Of a stretch of 41,278 bases of DNA, positions 24,675 to 33,324 are shown piece after piece (positions within the stretch are counted from its first letter, which is position 1; every line of letters starts with the position of its first letter). The stretch covers positions 1-41,278 of the forward strand of contig NZ_SAYU02000033.1 in assembly GCF_004025965.2 (NCBI RefSeq), given 5' to 3'. The stretch comes from Phycicoccus flavus. GTDB taxonomy: Bacteria; Actinomycetota; Actinomycetes; Actinomycetales; Dermatophilaceae. A program made the translations under genes and the position numbers. Under the pieces are notes generated by a model, which was given only the letters and a program-made list of their open reading frames with translations, did not search any database and was not told the DNA's origin.

Positions 24675-24691
24675 CGGCTACGCTGTAGCCG
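24675..24691. promoter_or_regulatory. TetR operator candidate
   Basis: CGGCTAC-GCT-GTAGCCG is a perfect 17-base inverted repeat centred 53 bases before the hydrolase start and ~115 bases from the divergent TetR start. It includes a TACGCT hexamer that could be a -10 box. Confidence 0.65.
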
Positions 24692-24735
24692 AAAAGGCGG
24701 GACGCCGACGCCGACCACCGTGGTGAAAGGAAGAG

Positions 24736-25901
24736 ATGGCCAGGTCCGAACATGCCCCGATGAAGACGACCGGAGTCCGGGCCACCACCCGGGAGTTCCT
24801 CGGGCGCCGGCCCGCGGCCGAGGAGTCGTTGAGCGGACTCGGGGCCTCCGACCGGGCGGCGCTGCGTCAGTTCTCCGTCGAGCGACTCTTGGGCTACGGC
24901 GTCGGCTCCGCGGACGCCGTGGAGCTGCGCGCGCAGGTGCTCGGCGGGACGCCCTGGCAGCAGGCGGCAGCGGCAACGGCGCGTGTGTGCCTCGACAGCC
25001 TCGGTGCGCACTGGCCCGAGCCGTCCCCTCCGACCCATGCGGCGTTGCTGCGGAGAGCGTCGGCCCTGGTGCGGATGAGCCAGATGATGATGCTCGTGGA
25101 CACCGACGAGCGTCGGGAGATCCACATCCGTGCGGCGGACCTGTACTCGCAGGCGGCCGAGATCACCGGCGACCGGTTCCGCCTCGAGGTGGACTCGCCC
25201 GAGGGACGGCTGGTCTCCTGGCACGTCCCCGAGCGCGAACCGGTCGGGGCGGCGCTCGTCGTCGGTGGCGTCGAGGGGTATGCGATGGACTTCGACGTCA
25301 TGGGACTGGCGCTGGCGGCGCGGGGGATCGACGCCTACCTTGTCGACGGTCCGGGTCAAGGGGAGAGCCGGATGCGATACGGGGTGTACCTCACCCCGAG
25401 CTGGCAGGCGGCCTACCGCAGCGTCCTGGCTGCCATCGAGGGCCGCACGCCGGGGGTGCCGGTCGGAATTGTCGGCAACAGCATGGGTGGGTCCTTCGCA
25501 ATGGCGCTGGCGGCCGCCGACGCGAGGGTGCGGGCGGTCTGTGACAACGGCGGAGTCCCCGCCCCGGGCCAGGTGCCGCCGGAGATCGGGACGTTCTTCG
25601 CGAAGATGAAAGCGTTCTGCGACGCCGCCACCGACGAGGAGGCCAGCCGAGACTGGAGCAGCGTCGACCCCACCGCACCCGGCCCGGGCGAGGGCTACCC
25701 ATTGCTCGTCGTGCACGGCGGGCGGGACCCCTTGGTGTCGGACGAGCTGGTGCAGGCGGTACTGCATGCCGCGCCGACCGCGGAGCGCGAGTTGGTCGTC
25801 TTCTCCGACGGCGACCACTGCGTCTACAACCACCGCGAGGACCGGGACGACCTCGTGGCCGACTGGATGCGCGCGCGGCTGGTGCGCGCGGCGCGGACTG
25901 A
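24736..25901 (+). CDS. Alpha/beta hydrolase (FrsA / pseudooxynicotine-hydrolase-like), stop codon displaced by a probable 1-base deletion
   Basis: From ATG 24736 (AGGAAGAG upstream) the protein has an N-terminal helical part of ~165 residues and an alpha/beta hydrolase core: nucleophile Ser near 252 in GNSMGGSF, acidic residue in VVHGGRDPLV near 330, and His in SDGDHCVYNH near 360. This layout recalls 2,6-dihydropseudooxynicotine hydrolase and FrsA-like C-C bond hydrolases. The core ends near 25890, but the frame has no stop there and stays open to 26628 across the next gene. A TGA at 25899-25901, just before the next ribosome site, is in the adjacent frame. One missing base in the GC repeat at 25869-25895 would explain this. 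The true protein end is therefore uncertain. Confidence 0.65.
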
Positions 25902-25918
25902 GGAAAGGGCCGATCGAG

Positions 25919-26737
25919 ATGGAGCACGATGTCGAGATCGTCGACGCACAGATCCACCTCTGGCAGGGCGGGGGCGCGCCGCAGCATCATCGCCAGACCC
26001 CCTTCCTCGTCGAGGAGGCGCTGGCCGAGATGGATACCGCCGGGGTCGACCGTGCCCTGAACTGCCCCGCCATCTGGGACCCGAGAGCCAACGACTATGC
26101 CGCCGAGGTCGCCGCCCAGCAGCCGGACCGTATCGCCTCCTTGGGCTGGTTCCCGCTCGAGGGCGAGCCGGCGCCCCGGGAGGTCGACCGGCTCATGGAA
26201 CGCCCTGGGATGCTCGGGCTGCGCTTCGTACTGGCCATGCCCGACCTCGCCGAGCGGCTTGCCACCGGGGACCTGGACTGGGTGTGGGAGAGAGCCGACG
26301 AGCTCGAGCTGCCCGTCGCCCTCATGGTCCACCCGGCCCAGATCCCACTCGTCGGCGACATCGCCACTCGGTTCCCGGCGACCCGACTGGTCGTCGACCA
26401 CCTGGGTGTTCTGCCGTTCCTGGGCTTGCCCGAGGCTGCCGCGCACCTCGACACCCTGCTCAAGCTCGCCCAGCGGCCGAACGTGGCCGTCAAGGCGAGC
26501 GGCGTCCCGAGCATGGCGACCGATCTTTACCCCTTCGAGAGCACCCACGAGGTGCTGCGTCGCACGCTCGACGCCTTCGGCCCGGAGCGCGTCTTCTGGG
26601 GGAGCGACATCACCCGGATGCCCTGTAGCTGGCGTGAGTGCGTCACGGCTTTCGCCGAGGAGCTGCCATGGCTCGCCGGGGACGACCTCGCACTCGTCAT
26701 GGGTCGGGCCGTGCGGCGCTGGGTCGGCTGGCTCTGA
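25919..26737 (+). CDS. Amidohydrolase-2 family metal-dependent hydrolase
   Basis: A 272-residue TIM-barrel protein that begins EIVDAQIHLW, the usual opening of the amidohydrolase-2 (ACMSD-like / lactone hydrolase) family, continues with GLRFVLAMPDL, VVDHLGVLPFLG and VAVKASGVP, and ends with the conserved WGSDITRM aspartate. Members hydrolyse lactones (such as 2-pyrone-4,6-dicarboxylate) or decarboxylate aromatic acids. The ATG at 25919 follows AGGAAAGG. It sits between a hydrolase and a flavin monooxygenase, so it probably acts late in breakdown of a ring compound. Confidence 0.8.
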   Translation: MEHDVEIVDAQIHLWQGGGAPQHHRQTPFLVEEALAEMDTAGVDRALNCPAIWDPRANDYAAEVAAQQPDRIASLGWFPLEGEPAPREVDRLMERPGMLGLRFVLAMPDLAERLATGDLDWVWERADELELPVALMVHPAQIPLVGDIATRFPATRLVVDHLGVLPFLGLPEAAAHLDTLLKLAQRPNVAVKASGVPSMATDLYPFESTHEVLRRTLDAFGPERVFWGSDITRMPCSWRECVTAFAEELPWLAGDDLALVMGRAVRRWVGWL

Positions 26738-26826
26738 GGCCACGCGCAGCGACCGAGAAACGGTCCGCGACCAGGATATTTCGAACACAAGTTATCTGTG
26801 ATGACCAGGGCAAAGGGGCGTGCACG

Positions 26827-28428
26827 ATGAACGAGACGATCAATACACGAAGCGGCTCGGGTGGGCAGCCTGTCCCCGAGGCGTCGGACGACGACGCGCA
26901 CCCCACGGACGTCGAGGTGCTGATCGTCGGTGCGGGCCCGGCCGGACTCGTCTTGGCCTGCGACCTGCAGCGCCGCGACGTACGGCACCGGATCGTGAGC
27001 GCCGCCGCCGGAGGTTTCGAGGGCTCGCGGGCCAAAGGAGTTCAGCCGCGGACCTGCGAGGTCCTGGACGACCTGGGCGCGCTCGCTGACATCGAGGCGC
27101 ACAGCACGCTCTATCCGAAGCTCGGAATCCACCTCGGACCGGTCACCCTCCCCAAGACGATGATCAAGCACCACGCGGCCTCCGAGGACGTTCCTCATCC
27201 GAACACCCTGCTCGTCGCGCAGTACGACACCGACGCCGCCCTGCGCCGCCGGCTCGCCGAACTCGGCGGCGGGGTCCATCACGGCGTCCGACTGGTCGGC
27301 CACTCGCAAGAGGACCGTGGGGTCCTCGCCGACCTCGAGCACGCCGACGGCCGGCTCGAGAGGGTGCGGGCGCGCTACCTCGTGGGAGCGGACGGGGGCG
27401 GCAGCACCGTCCGCTCCGGCGCGGGCATCGAGTTCCCGGGAACGACGGACGAGAGTGACCGGATGGTCGTCGCCGACCTCACCCTGAGCGGGCTGTCCCG
27501 GAACCGCTGGCACATCTGGCCCCGGCACGCCGGACGATTCATGGCCCTGTGTCCTCTGCCCGACGGAAGGTTCCAGCTCATGCTCAAGCTGCGCCCCGAC
27601 GAGAGCGCAGACGTAGATCAGGCCACGGTGCGGCGCATGGTCGAGGACTTCGTGGGGAAGGCCGACATCGCCATCGAGGAGGTGCACTGGTCCTCGGTTT
27701 GGCGTCCCAACATCCGTCTTGCGCGGCGCTACCGTCACGGTGACGTCCTCCTCGTCGGGGATGCCGCACATGTCCACCCCCCCACCGGTGCGCAGGGCAT
27801 GAACACCGGAATCCAGGACGCCTACAACCTCGGCTGGAAGCTGGCCCAGGTGCTCGCGGGAGCTCCCGACGCGTTGCTGGATTCCTACGAGACCGAGCGG
27901 CAGCCCGTCGCGGCCCGCGTCCTTGGGCTGTCCAGCGAGATCTACGCGAGCATGAGCAGCCGTCCGCTCGCCGGTGCCTCCCGCGGGGACGAGGAGCGCC
28001 AGCTGCGCCTGAGCTACAAGGGTGGCCCGCTGGCGGGGAAGGGAGCGGCCACTGGCCGCCTGGTCGCCGGGGACCGCGCCCCCGACGCCGTCTATGTCGA
28101 CGACCGAGGACGCCACGGGCGGCTGCACCGGGCATTTCGTGGGCCGCACTTCACCCTTCTCGCTCTGGGCGCGGAGGCCGGTGCGGCGGTCGCCGGGCTG
28201 GACTTCCCGCGGGCGGGTGCGCAGGTCGTGACCGTCCTGGTGCCGGAGCCGAGCAGCGCGCTCCGGAGCGTCTACGGCATGCCGGGATCAGGGCTGGTTC
28301 TGGTCCGGCCGGACGGCTACATCGGTGTGGTTGCGCCGACGCCGCTCCCGGGCTCGAAGTCCGGCGACGAGGCGTGGACGGCCGTCCAGCACTTTCTCGC
28401 TCTGGTCTCGCCCCCTTCCGTTCGATGA
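26827..28428 (+). CDS. FAD-dependent aromatic monooxygenase (class A flavoprotein hydroxylase)
   Basis: A 533-residue PHBH-fold flavoprotein. The FAD Rossmann motif is IVGAGPAGLVLACDLQRR (residues ~36-53), the ribose-binding GD motif is VLLVGDAAHVHPPTGAQGMN, and the DG-type motif is VGADGGGSTVR. A ~150-residue C-terminal thioredoxin-like domain follows, as in phenol and 3-(3-hydroxyphenyl)propionate hydroxylases (MhpA/PheA group). It would hydroxylate an aromatic or N-heteroaromatic ring using NAD(P)H and oxygen. The ATG at 26827 has AAAGGGG upstream. The 89-base gap before it is AT-richer and holds a palindrome-like AGTTATC...GATGACC, so it may have an extra promoter. Confidence 0.85.
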   Translation: MNETINTRSGSGGQPVPEASDDDAHPTDVEVLIVGAGPAGLVLACDLQRRDVRHRIVSAAAGGFEGSRAKGVQPRTCEVLDDLGALADIEAHSTLYPKLGIHLGPVTLPKTMIKHHAASEDVPHPNTLLVAQYDTDAALRRRLAELGGGVHHGVRLVGHSQEDRGVLADLEHADGRLERVRARYLVGADGGGSTVRSGAGIEFPGTTDESDRMVVADLTLSGLSRNRWHIWPRHAGRFMALCPLPDGRFQLMLKLRPDESADVDQATVRRMVEDFVGKADIAIEEVHWSSVWRPNIRLARRYRHGDVLLVGDAAHVHPPTGAQGMNTGIQDAYNLGWKLAQVLAGAPDALLDSYETERQPVAARVLGLSSEIYASMSSRPLAGASRGDEERQLRLSYKGGPLAGKGAATGRLVAGDRAPDAVYVDDRGRHGRLHRAFRGPHFTLLALGAEAGAAVAGLDFPRAGAQVVTVLVPEPSSALRSVYGMPGSGLVLVRPDGYIGVVAPTPLPGSKSGDEAWTAVQHFLALVSPPSVR

Positions 28429-28707
28429 CGCCACGCGGCCGTAGCCCGGTACGTCGGGAGGCTCTATGTGGCCGCAAACTCGCAGCAGACCTCTGGAGGG
28501 CACGGCGATGTCCAAGGTCGCGTGAACGGCCGAGCCGACGGTCGCGCGTCCGGGATCCGGGGAGTTCCTTCACGCTGTCCAAAACGCAGCGGGCGCCCGG
28601 CTCAGCCGTGTCGTGCCCCGGTGCGCCCCTCGCGGCCTCGCGGGAAGTGGCAAGGAGTACGCGTCCCGCGGGGAGCTGTGCTTCAAGGTCGTCGTGGTGC
28701 CCATCGG
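28429..28707. other. Intergenic stretch with no recognised gene
   Basis: Frames are open here on both strands, but none has a recognisable family, a ribosome site or plausible composition. It leads directly into the decayed transposase at 28708 and is probably more of the same mobile-element debris. Confidence 0.4.
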
Positions 28708-29020
28708 TCAGCCCTGGGTGAGGGCGACGAGGTCACCATTGCCGGTCGTGACGATCCTGCTCGCGCATGCCTCGGAGAGATTGCGGCGTTCGTCGGGGGT
28801 CCACTCGTCGTGGGTGTCGGCCGGGACATTCCGATGAGGCGGATGACGGCGGCGTCGTTGGGACGGGATCCCGACGACGGAGCGGCGTTGGTTCTCCGGG
28901 CCCAGCCGGTCCGGTGGGTTAGCGCACCAGAACGTGCGCCAGTGTTCGCGTGGGGACGATTCGAAGATGAGGACCTCGCCCTTGCCGGCGTCCGTGACCG
29001 GGCCGACTGCGGGTCCAAGG
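28708..29020 (-). pseudogene. Decayed IS256-family transposase, C-terminal part
   Basis: Minus-strand translation gives, in one frame, FESSPREHWRTFWCANPPDR and LGPENQRRSVVGIP; then in a second frame RPNDAAVIRLIGMS; then again in the first frame ADTHDEWTPDERRNLSEA and RIVTTGNGDLVALTQG up to TGA (stop at 28710-28708). This order matches the C-terminal end of IS256/MULE-type transposases (PREHWR..WSTNPLER, VVGIFP, IRL.G, DEW...RRY.SEA). Two compensating indels disrupt it, and the N-terminal catalytic region is absent. It marks an old insertion between the ring-cleavage module and the saccharide module. Confidence 0.7.
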
Positions 29021-29136
29021 ATGCGTCGGTGACCGCTGCCGGTTGATCACCCCGGCCACACGGTGCCGCGCCACTGCGGCACCGAGGCGGTGGCACACTT
29101 CACATGTCACCACTTCGGTTCAGTGAGAGGCCCGCC

Positions 29137-29526
29137 ATGCCATTGGTCAGGATCGACATCAACGAGGGTCGTAGCGCCGACGAGCTACGTCGCCTCGCGG
29201 ACACCGTCCAGGACTGTGTCGTCGACGCCTTCGAAGTGCCCGCCGATGACCGCTACCAGATCGTCACGCAGCATGCGTTGGGTCAGATGATCATCCTGGA
29301 CACCGGTCTCGGGTTCGAGCGCACCGAGCGGGCCGTCGTGGTGCACATCTTCACCAGCCCACGCACTCCCGACATGAAGAAGCGGCTTTACAGCCTTCTG
29401 GCCGAACGACTACAGGACCGCACCGGCCTGGACCCCCAAGACCTCTTCGTCTCGATCATGACCAACGGGACGGATGACTGGAGCTTCGGCAACGGCGAAG
29501 CCCAGTACCTGGTGGGTCGACTGTGA
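29137..29526 (+). CDS. Tautomerase-superfamily protein (Tautomerase_2 type)
   Basis: A 129-residue protein that begins MPLVRIDINEGRS, so Pro-1, the catalytic N-terminal proline of the 4-oxalocrotonate tautomerase superfamily, is in place after Met removal. Other family features are DRYQIVTQH, MIILDTGLGFERT and DLFVSIMTNG, with DWSFGNGEAQY at the end. Length and pattern fit the fused-domain Tautomerase_2 group related to malonate semialdehyde decarboxylase and cis-CaaD. The ATG is preceded by GAGAGG. It may serve the ring-degradation genes to its left, but IS256 debris lies between. Confidence 0.82.
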   Translation: MPLVRIDINEGRSADELRRLADTVQDCVVDAFEVPADDRYQIVTQHALGQMIILDTGLGFERTERAVVVHIFTSPRTPDMKKRLYSLLAERLQDRTGLDPQDLFVSIMTNGTDDWSFGNGEAQYLVGRL

Positions 29527-29904
29527 AGGTCTCGCCCTGATTGCGATGTGATCTGGTCTTCTCCGTCGCAGACGGCTTGGCATCTCGCTGACCCGTCGAC
29601 ACCAACACGACCGTCGATCTCATCAAGGGGACCGTGGCGATCCGGTGTCTGTGCTGACCAAGAACCGGAGCGGAAGCACGAATGGGCGACGCCATCGCCG
29701 ACCTCATCGGGCCGGACATCCGCAACCCTGCGGCCACGTCCCGGCCGGTCAATGACGACCTCGGTGCGCCACCTGAACGGGTCGGGGACGTGTAAACCGA
29801 CGAAGACGCGTGATGTTGCCCCTTGACGGACGCTCCGCGATCGCCCACACTCGTCGTCAACGGTTCGGAGTCGAACCGGTTCGACGAAGAACGGGAGGTG
29901 CGGC
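29527..29904. promoter_or_regulatory. 378-base intergenic region with the lacI-type promoter
   Basis: No recognised gene occurs in 29527-29820; the frames there are broken and match no family I know. The right end holds the operator at 29871-29884 and GGGAGG before the LacI GTG start. Confidence 0.4.
29871..29884. promoter_or_regulatory. LacI-type operator 1 (upstream of the regulator gene)
   Basis: TCGAACCGGTTCGA is a perfect 14-base palindrome with the central CG and AACCGGTT core typical of LacI-family sites. It lies 20 bases before the regulator's start. The same core occurs at 30951 and 36026. Confidence 0.8.
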
Positions 29905-30909
29905 GTGGCGACGATCGAGGACGTTGCCCGGCAGGCGGGCGTCTCCCGGAGCACGGTGTCGTACGCCTTGTCCGGCAAGCGCACCATCTCCTCCGACACC
30001 CGGCGTCGGGTGCAGCAGGCGATCAGCGACCTCGGGTTCACCCCGAACGCCGGGGCGCGGGCCCTGGCCACCTCGCAGACCATGGTCCTCGGCCTCCTGC
30101 TGCAGTTCCACCAGGACGAGTTCGCACCGGCGATGCTCCAGTACGTCCTCCCCATCTCCATGCAGGCCCGCGAGCTCGGCTACGACATCCTCATGGTCAC
30201 CGACCCCGACGGCCCGTCGGCGATCCACCGCATCGCCGACTCGCACATGGTCGACGGCATCGTCCTGCTCGACGTCACCGCGGACGACCCGCGGCTCGAG
30301 GCGTTGCGAGCGGTCTCCAAGCCCGGTGTCCTGCTGGGCCTGGCCCGCGACACCCGCGGTCTGGACATCGTCGACCTCGACTTCGGCGAGGCCGCCCGGA
30401 TGCTCGTGGACCACCTGCAGGAGCGCGGCCACCGCGAGCTGCTGCTGATCGCCCCGCCCCAGCACGTCGTCGACCGCGGCGGCTCGTACGCCTGGCGGTT
30501 CCGGGACGCCGCCGTGGAGCGGGCGGCCCGGTACGGTCTGCAGATCCACGTGTACCACGGCGAGTCCCGGCAGCCGGCCATCGCCGAGTCCGTGCACGCC
30601 GTCCTGGACGCCCACCCCGGCGCCACCGGTCTCATCGTCCACAACGACGCCACCATCGCCGCCCTCCCTCCCATCCTGCGCGAGCGCGGCGTCCGGGTCC
30701 CCGACGACCTCAGTGTCGTCAGCCTCTACTCCCGGGACTTCGGCGAGGAGTTCTCCCTGCCGTACACCGCCGTCGAGTCCGCAGCCGACGACCTCGGCCG
30801 GCAGGCGGTCTCGCGGCTCATCGCCCGCATCGCTTCAGCGGCCGACGCGGGCCCACCCATCCTCCGGTTCGTGGCACCCGTGTTGCGGGACCGAGGTAGC
30901 ACCCGGTAG
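29905..30909 (+). CDS. LacI-family transcriptional regulator
   Basis: From GTG 29905, 334 residues. The LacI helix-turn-helix and hinge are clear: TIEDVARQAGVSRSTVSYAL, RRRVQQAISDLGFTPNAGARAL. A periplasmic-binding-protein-like sensor follows (GLLLQFHQDEFAPAM, DGIVLLDVTADDPRL, ERGHRELLLIA, TGLIVHNDATIAALPP, DDLSVVSLYSRDFG, TAVESAADDLGRQAV). It probably represses its own gene, the ABC importer operon and the secreted glycosidase through the three shared palindromes and releases them when an imported oligosaccharide binds. Confidence 0.9.
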   Translation: MATIEDVARQAGVSRSTVSYALSGKRTISSDTRRRVQQAISDLGFTPNAGARALATSQTMVLGLLLQFHQDEFAPAMLQYVLPISMQARELGYDILMVTDPDGPSAIHRIADSHMVDGIVLLDVTADDPRLEALRAVSKPGVLLGLARDTRGLDIVDLDFGEAARMLVDHLQERGHRELLLIAPPQHVVDRGGSYAWRFRDAAVERAARYGLQIHVYHGESRQPAIAESVHAVLDAHPGATGLIVHNDATIAALPPILRERGVRVPDDLSVVSLYSRDFGEEFSLPYTAVESAADDLGRQAVSRLIARIASAADAGPPILRFVAPVLRDRGSTR

Positions 30910-30950
30910 GCCACGGCCGTCGCCCCAGCACGGCTCTCACGACGGCACTG

Positions 30951-30964
30951 TCGAACCGGTTCAA
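30951..30964. promoter_or_regulatory. LacI-type operator 2 (ABC transporter operon)
   Basis: TCGAACCGGTTCAA matches operator 1 at 13 of 14 positions and lies 43 bases before the start of the solute-binding protein gene. Confidence 0.8.
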
Positions 30965-31006
30965 CACCAACGCAATCGCTCTCACAACGACGTGGAAGGA
31001 CACGCA

Positions 31007-32269
31007 ATGAACACCACCCGCACGGTCCGGCGATCCGCCGCCCTCCTCCTCGTGGCCGCGCTGTCGACGACGGTCGCGGCCTGCGGCTCCGACGACTCCG
31101 CGAGCTCCGGCGGTGGCTCGTCCGCAGCCGTGACGAACATCGGCTTCTGGGACCCCTACCCCCAGTACGACGACAGCAGCGACTGGGCGAAGTACGTCCA
31201 GGCGTGCGCCCCCGAGGGTGCCACCATCACCCGGACGGCCGCGCCGAACACCGACCTCATCAACAACCTCACGACCGCGGTCAAGGAGGACAACGCGCCC
31301 GAGGTCGTGTTCCTGGACAACCCGGCGGTGCCCGAGGCCTCCGCGTCCGGTCTGCTCGTCCCGATCGACGAGGTCGGGATCGCCGCCTCGGACGCGGACC
31401 CGAACCTCGCCGGCCCCGGCACCGTCGACGGCAAGACCTACGGCGTGCCCCTCGGCGCGAACACTCTCGGCCTCTACTACAACGAGAAGGTGCTGAAGGA
31501 CGCGGGCGTCGACCCCTCGGGCATCACCGACTGGGCGAGCCTGAACGCGGCGCTGGAGAAGGTCACCGGCGCCGGCCACAAGGGCATCACCTTCGCCGGC
31601 ATCCCGGGCGAGGAGGGGACCTTCCAGTTCCTTCCGTGGTTCTGGGGCGCGGGCGCGAACCTCAAGGACATCGGCTCGCCGGAGGCCGTGGCGGCCGGCC
31701 AGCTGGTCTCGGACTGGATCGGCAAGGGCTACGCCCCGAAGTCGGCCATCACCGACAACCAGTCGGCCTCCTGGGACCTCTTCCTCACCGGTGACTACGG
31801 CTTCGCTGAGAACGGGTCGTGGTTCGCCAAGTCCGCGGCGGATGAGAAGTTCCCGATCGCGATGATGCCGATCCCCGCGAAGGACGGCGGCGCTGCCCCG
31901 GTCCCGACCGGTGGCGAGTTCGGTGTGGTGCCGCTGCACAAGGAGAACGCGCAGGCGCACTATGCCGCCGCGAAGGCCGTCATCGACTGCCTGCTCAGCT
32001 CGGACAACCAGGTGAAGACCGACAACATGCTCGGCTACTTCACCGCCAACCAGGAGACTCGCACGGAGCAGATCGCCGCCGAGCCGGTCTACACGAGCTG
32101 GACCGACGCCATCGACAACGCACAGGGCCGCACGACGGACCTGGGGACCGCGTACCTGCAGACCTCTGCGGCCCTGTCCAAGGCCGAGCAGGCGGCGCTC
32201 AACGCCGCCGGCGACGCCGGCCAGGTGAAGTCCGCGTTCGAGGCGGCGGCGCAGGAGACCCAGGGCTGA
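31007..32269 (+). CDS. ABC sugar transporter, solute-binding lipoprotein (CUT1 type)
   Basis: A 420-residue extracellular binding protein. Its signal peptide ends in the lipobox TVAAC, with Cys26 as the lipid-modified residue, followed by a Ser/Gly/Asp linker. The body matches family 1 binding proteins (PEVVFLDNPAVPEASASGL, YGVPLGANTLGLYYNEKVL, FLPWFWGAGANL, WDLFLTGDYGFAENGSWF, GGEFGVVPLHKENA). It captures an oligosaccharide at the cell surface. The ATG is preceded by GGAAGGA. It is first in the importer operon, and a strong hairpin separates it from the permease genes. Confidence 0.92.
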   Translation: MNTTRTVRRSAALLLVAALSTTVAACGSDDSASSGGGSSAAVTNIGFWDPYPQYDDSSDWAKYVQACAPEGATITRTAAPNTDLINNLTTAVKEDNAPEVVFLDNPAVPEASASGLLVPIDEVGIAASDADPNLAGPGTVDGKTYGVPLGANTLGLYYNEKVLKDAGVDPSGITDWASLNAALEKVTGAGHKGITFAGIPGEEGTFQFLPWFWGAGANLKDIGSPEAVAAGQLVSDWIGKGYAPKSAITDNQSASWDLFLTGDYGFAENGSWFAKSAADEKFPIAMMPIPAKDGGAAPVPTGGEFGVVPLHKENAQAHYAAAKAVIDCLLSSDNQVKTDNMLGYFTANQETRTEQIAAEPVYTSWTDAIDNAQGRTTDLGTAYLQTSAALSKAEQAALNAAGDAGQVKSAFEAAAQETQG

Positions 32270-32274
32270 GGACC

Positions 32275-32318
32275 GTCCGGGACGGGCGGGCGCCCTGTAC
32301 CACCAGCCCGTCCCGGAC
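32275..32318 (+). terminator. Intra-operon hairpin after the binding-protein gene
   Basis: GTCCGGGACGGGC (32275-32287) pairs perfectly with GCCCGTCCCGGAC (32306-32318). It has no T-run. In this position such a stem usually attenuates or stabilises mRNA so that more binding protein than permease is made. Confidence 0.7.
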
Positions 32319-32342
32319 CCCCCACCGAGGAGGTATGGAGCA

Positions 32343-33323
32343 GTGAGCAGGAACTCCGCAGCAACGCCGACGCTGGAGCGCCGGGCCACGCGCGCGGCCG
32401 CGGCCGACCGGGTCGCGGACGCCGCCGGCGACCGGCCACGCCGCCGCCGCCGCCGGTGGGCCGGCGTCGCCTTCGTCGCCCCGCTCGTCGTCTACCTCGT
32501 CGTGTTCTACGCCTACCCGCTCGTCGAGAACGTGTCGATGAGCCTGCACCGCTTCACCCGGGCGACGTACATCACCGGTGAGGCCCCCTACGTGGGCACC
32601 GAGATCTACCGCGAGGTGCTGACCGCCCCGGCGTTCGTCCCGACCGTGCAGCAGACGGCGGTCTTCGTCGTCGGCTCGCTGGTCTTCCAGTACGTCATCG
32701 GGCTCGGCCTGGCGGTGTTCTTCCACCGGCACTTCCCGCTGTCGATCGTCCTGCGCGGCCTCTTCCTCGTCCCGTGGTTGCTGCCGATCATCGTCTCGGC
32801 GACGACCTGGCAGTGGATGATGGACGCCGACTCCGGCATCCTCAACCGTTTCTTGGGGCTGTTCGGGCTCGACCCGGTGTGGTGGCTCGGCGCGGACAAC
32901 TCGCTGTGGGCGGTGACCATCGCGAACATCTGGCTCGGCATCCCGTTCAACCTCGTCATCCTCTACTCCGGCCTGCAGAACATCCCTGCCGATCTGTACG
33001 AGGCCGCCGCGCTCGACGGTGCCGGAGCCTGGCGCCGGTTCGTCTCCATCACGCTGCCGCTGCTGCGCCCGGTCAGCGCCATCACGCTGCTCCTCGGGTT
33101 CGTCTACACCCTCAAGGTCGTCGACATCATCTGGATCACGACGACGGGCACCGGCACGTCGCAGACGCTCGCCACCTGGGCCTACGGCATGGCCTTCGGG
33201 AAGGGCACCTCCGCCGTCATCCGCTACTCGGAGGCCTCCGTGGTCGGCACGATCTTGCTCGTCCTGGCCCTCGTCATGGGGGTCGTCTACCTCGTCGTAC
33301 AGCGCCGGGACCAGGAGGCATGA
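32343..33323 (+). CDS. ABC sugar transporter permease 1 (MalF-like)
   Basis: A GTG at 32343 behind GGAGGT gives 326 residues with six membrane helices after an Arg/Ala-rich N-terminus. The cytoplasmic EAA loop, which contacts the ATPase, reads YEAAALDGAGAWRRFVSITLP. It is one of the two membrane subunits of the importer. Permease 2 follows one base later (TGAG-ATG). No ATPase gene lies in the operon, so it presumably shares a general MsiK-type ATPase encoded elsewhere, as is common in actinobacteria. Confidence 0.9.
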   Translation: MSRNSAATPTLERRATRAAAADRVADAAGDRPRRRRRRWAGVAFVAPLVVYLVVFYAYPLVENVSMSLHRFTRATYITGEAPYVGTEIYREVLTAPAFVPTVQQTAVFVVGSLVFQYVIGLGLAVFFHRHFPLSIVLRGLFLVPWLLPIIVSATTWQWMMDADSGILNRFLGLFGLDPVWWLGADNSLWAVTIANIWLGIPFNLVILYSGLQNIPADLYEAAALDGAGAWRRFVSITLPLLRPVSAITLLLGFVYTLKVVDIIWITTTGTGTSQTLATWAYGMAFGKGTSAVIRYSEASVVGTILLVLALVMGVVYLVVQRRDQEA

Positions 33324-33324
33324 G

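Noticed and set aside
25919-26628. A hydrolase-amidohydrolase fusion read in the hydrolase frame
   Set aside because: In that frame the downstream translation is Arg/Pro-rich with no family; the amidohydrolase motifs are in a different frame with their own ribosome site.
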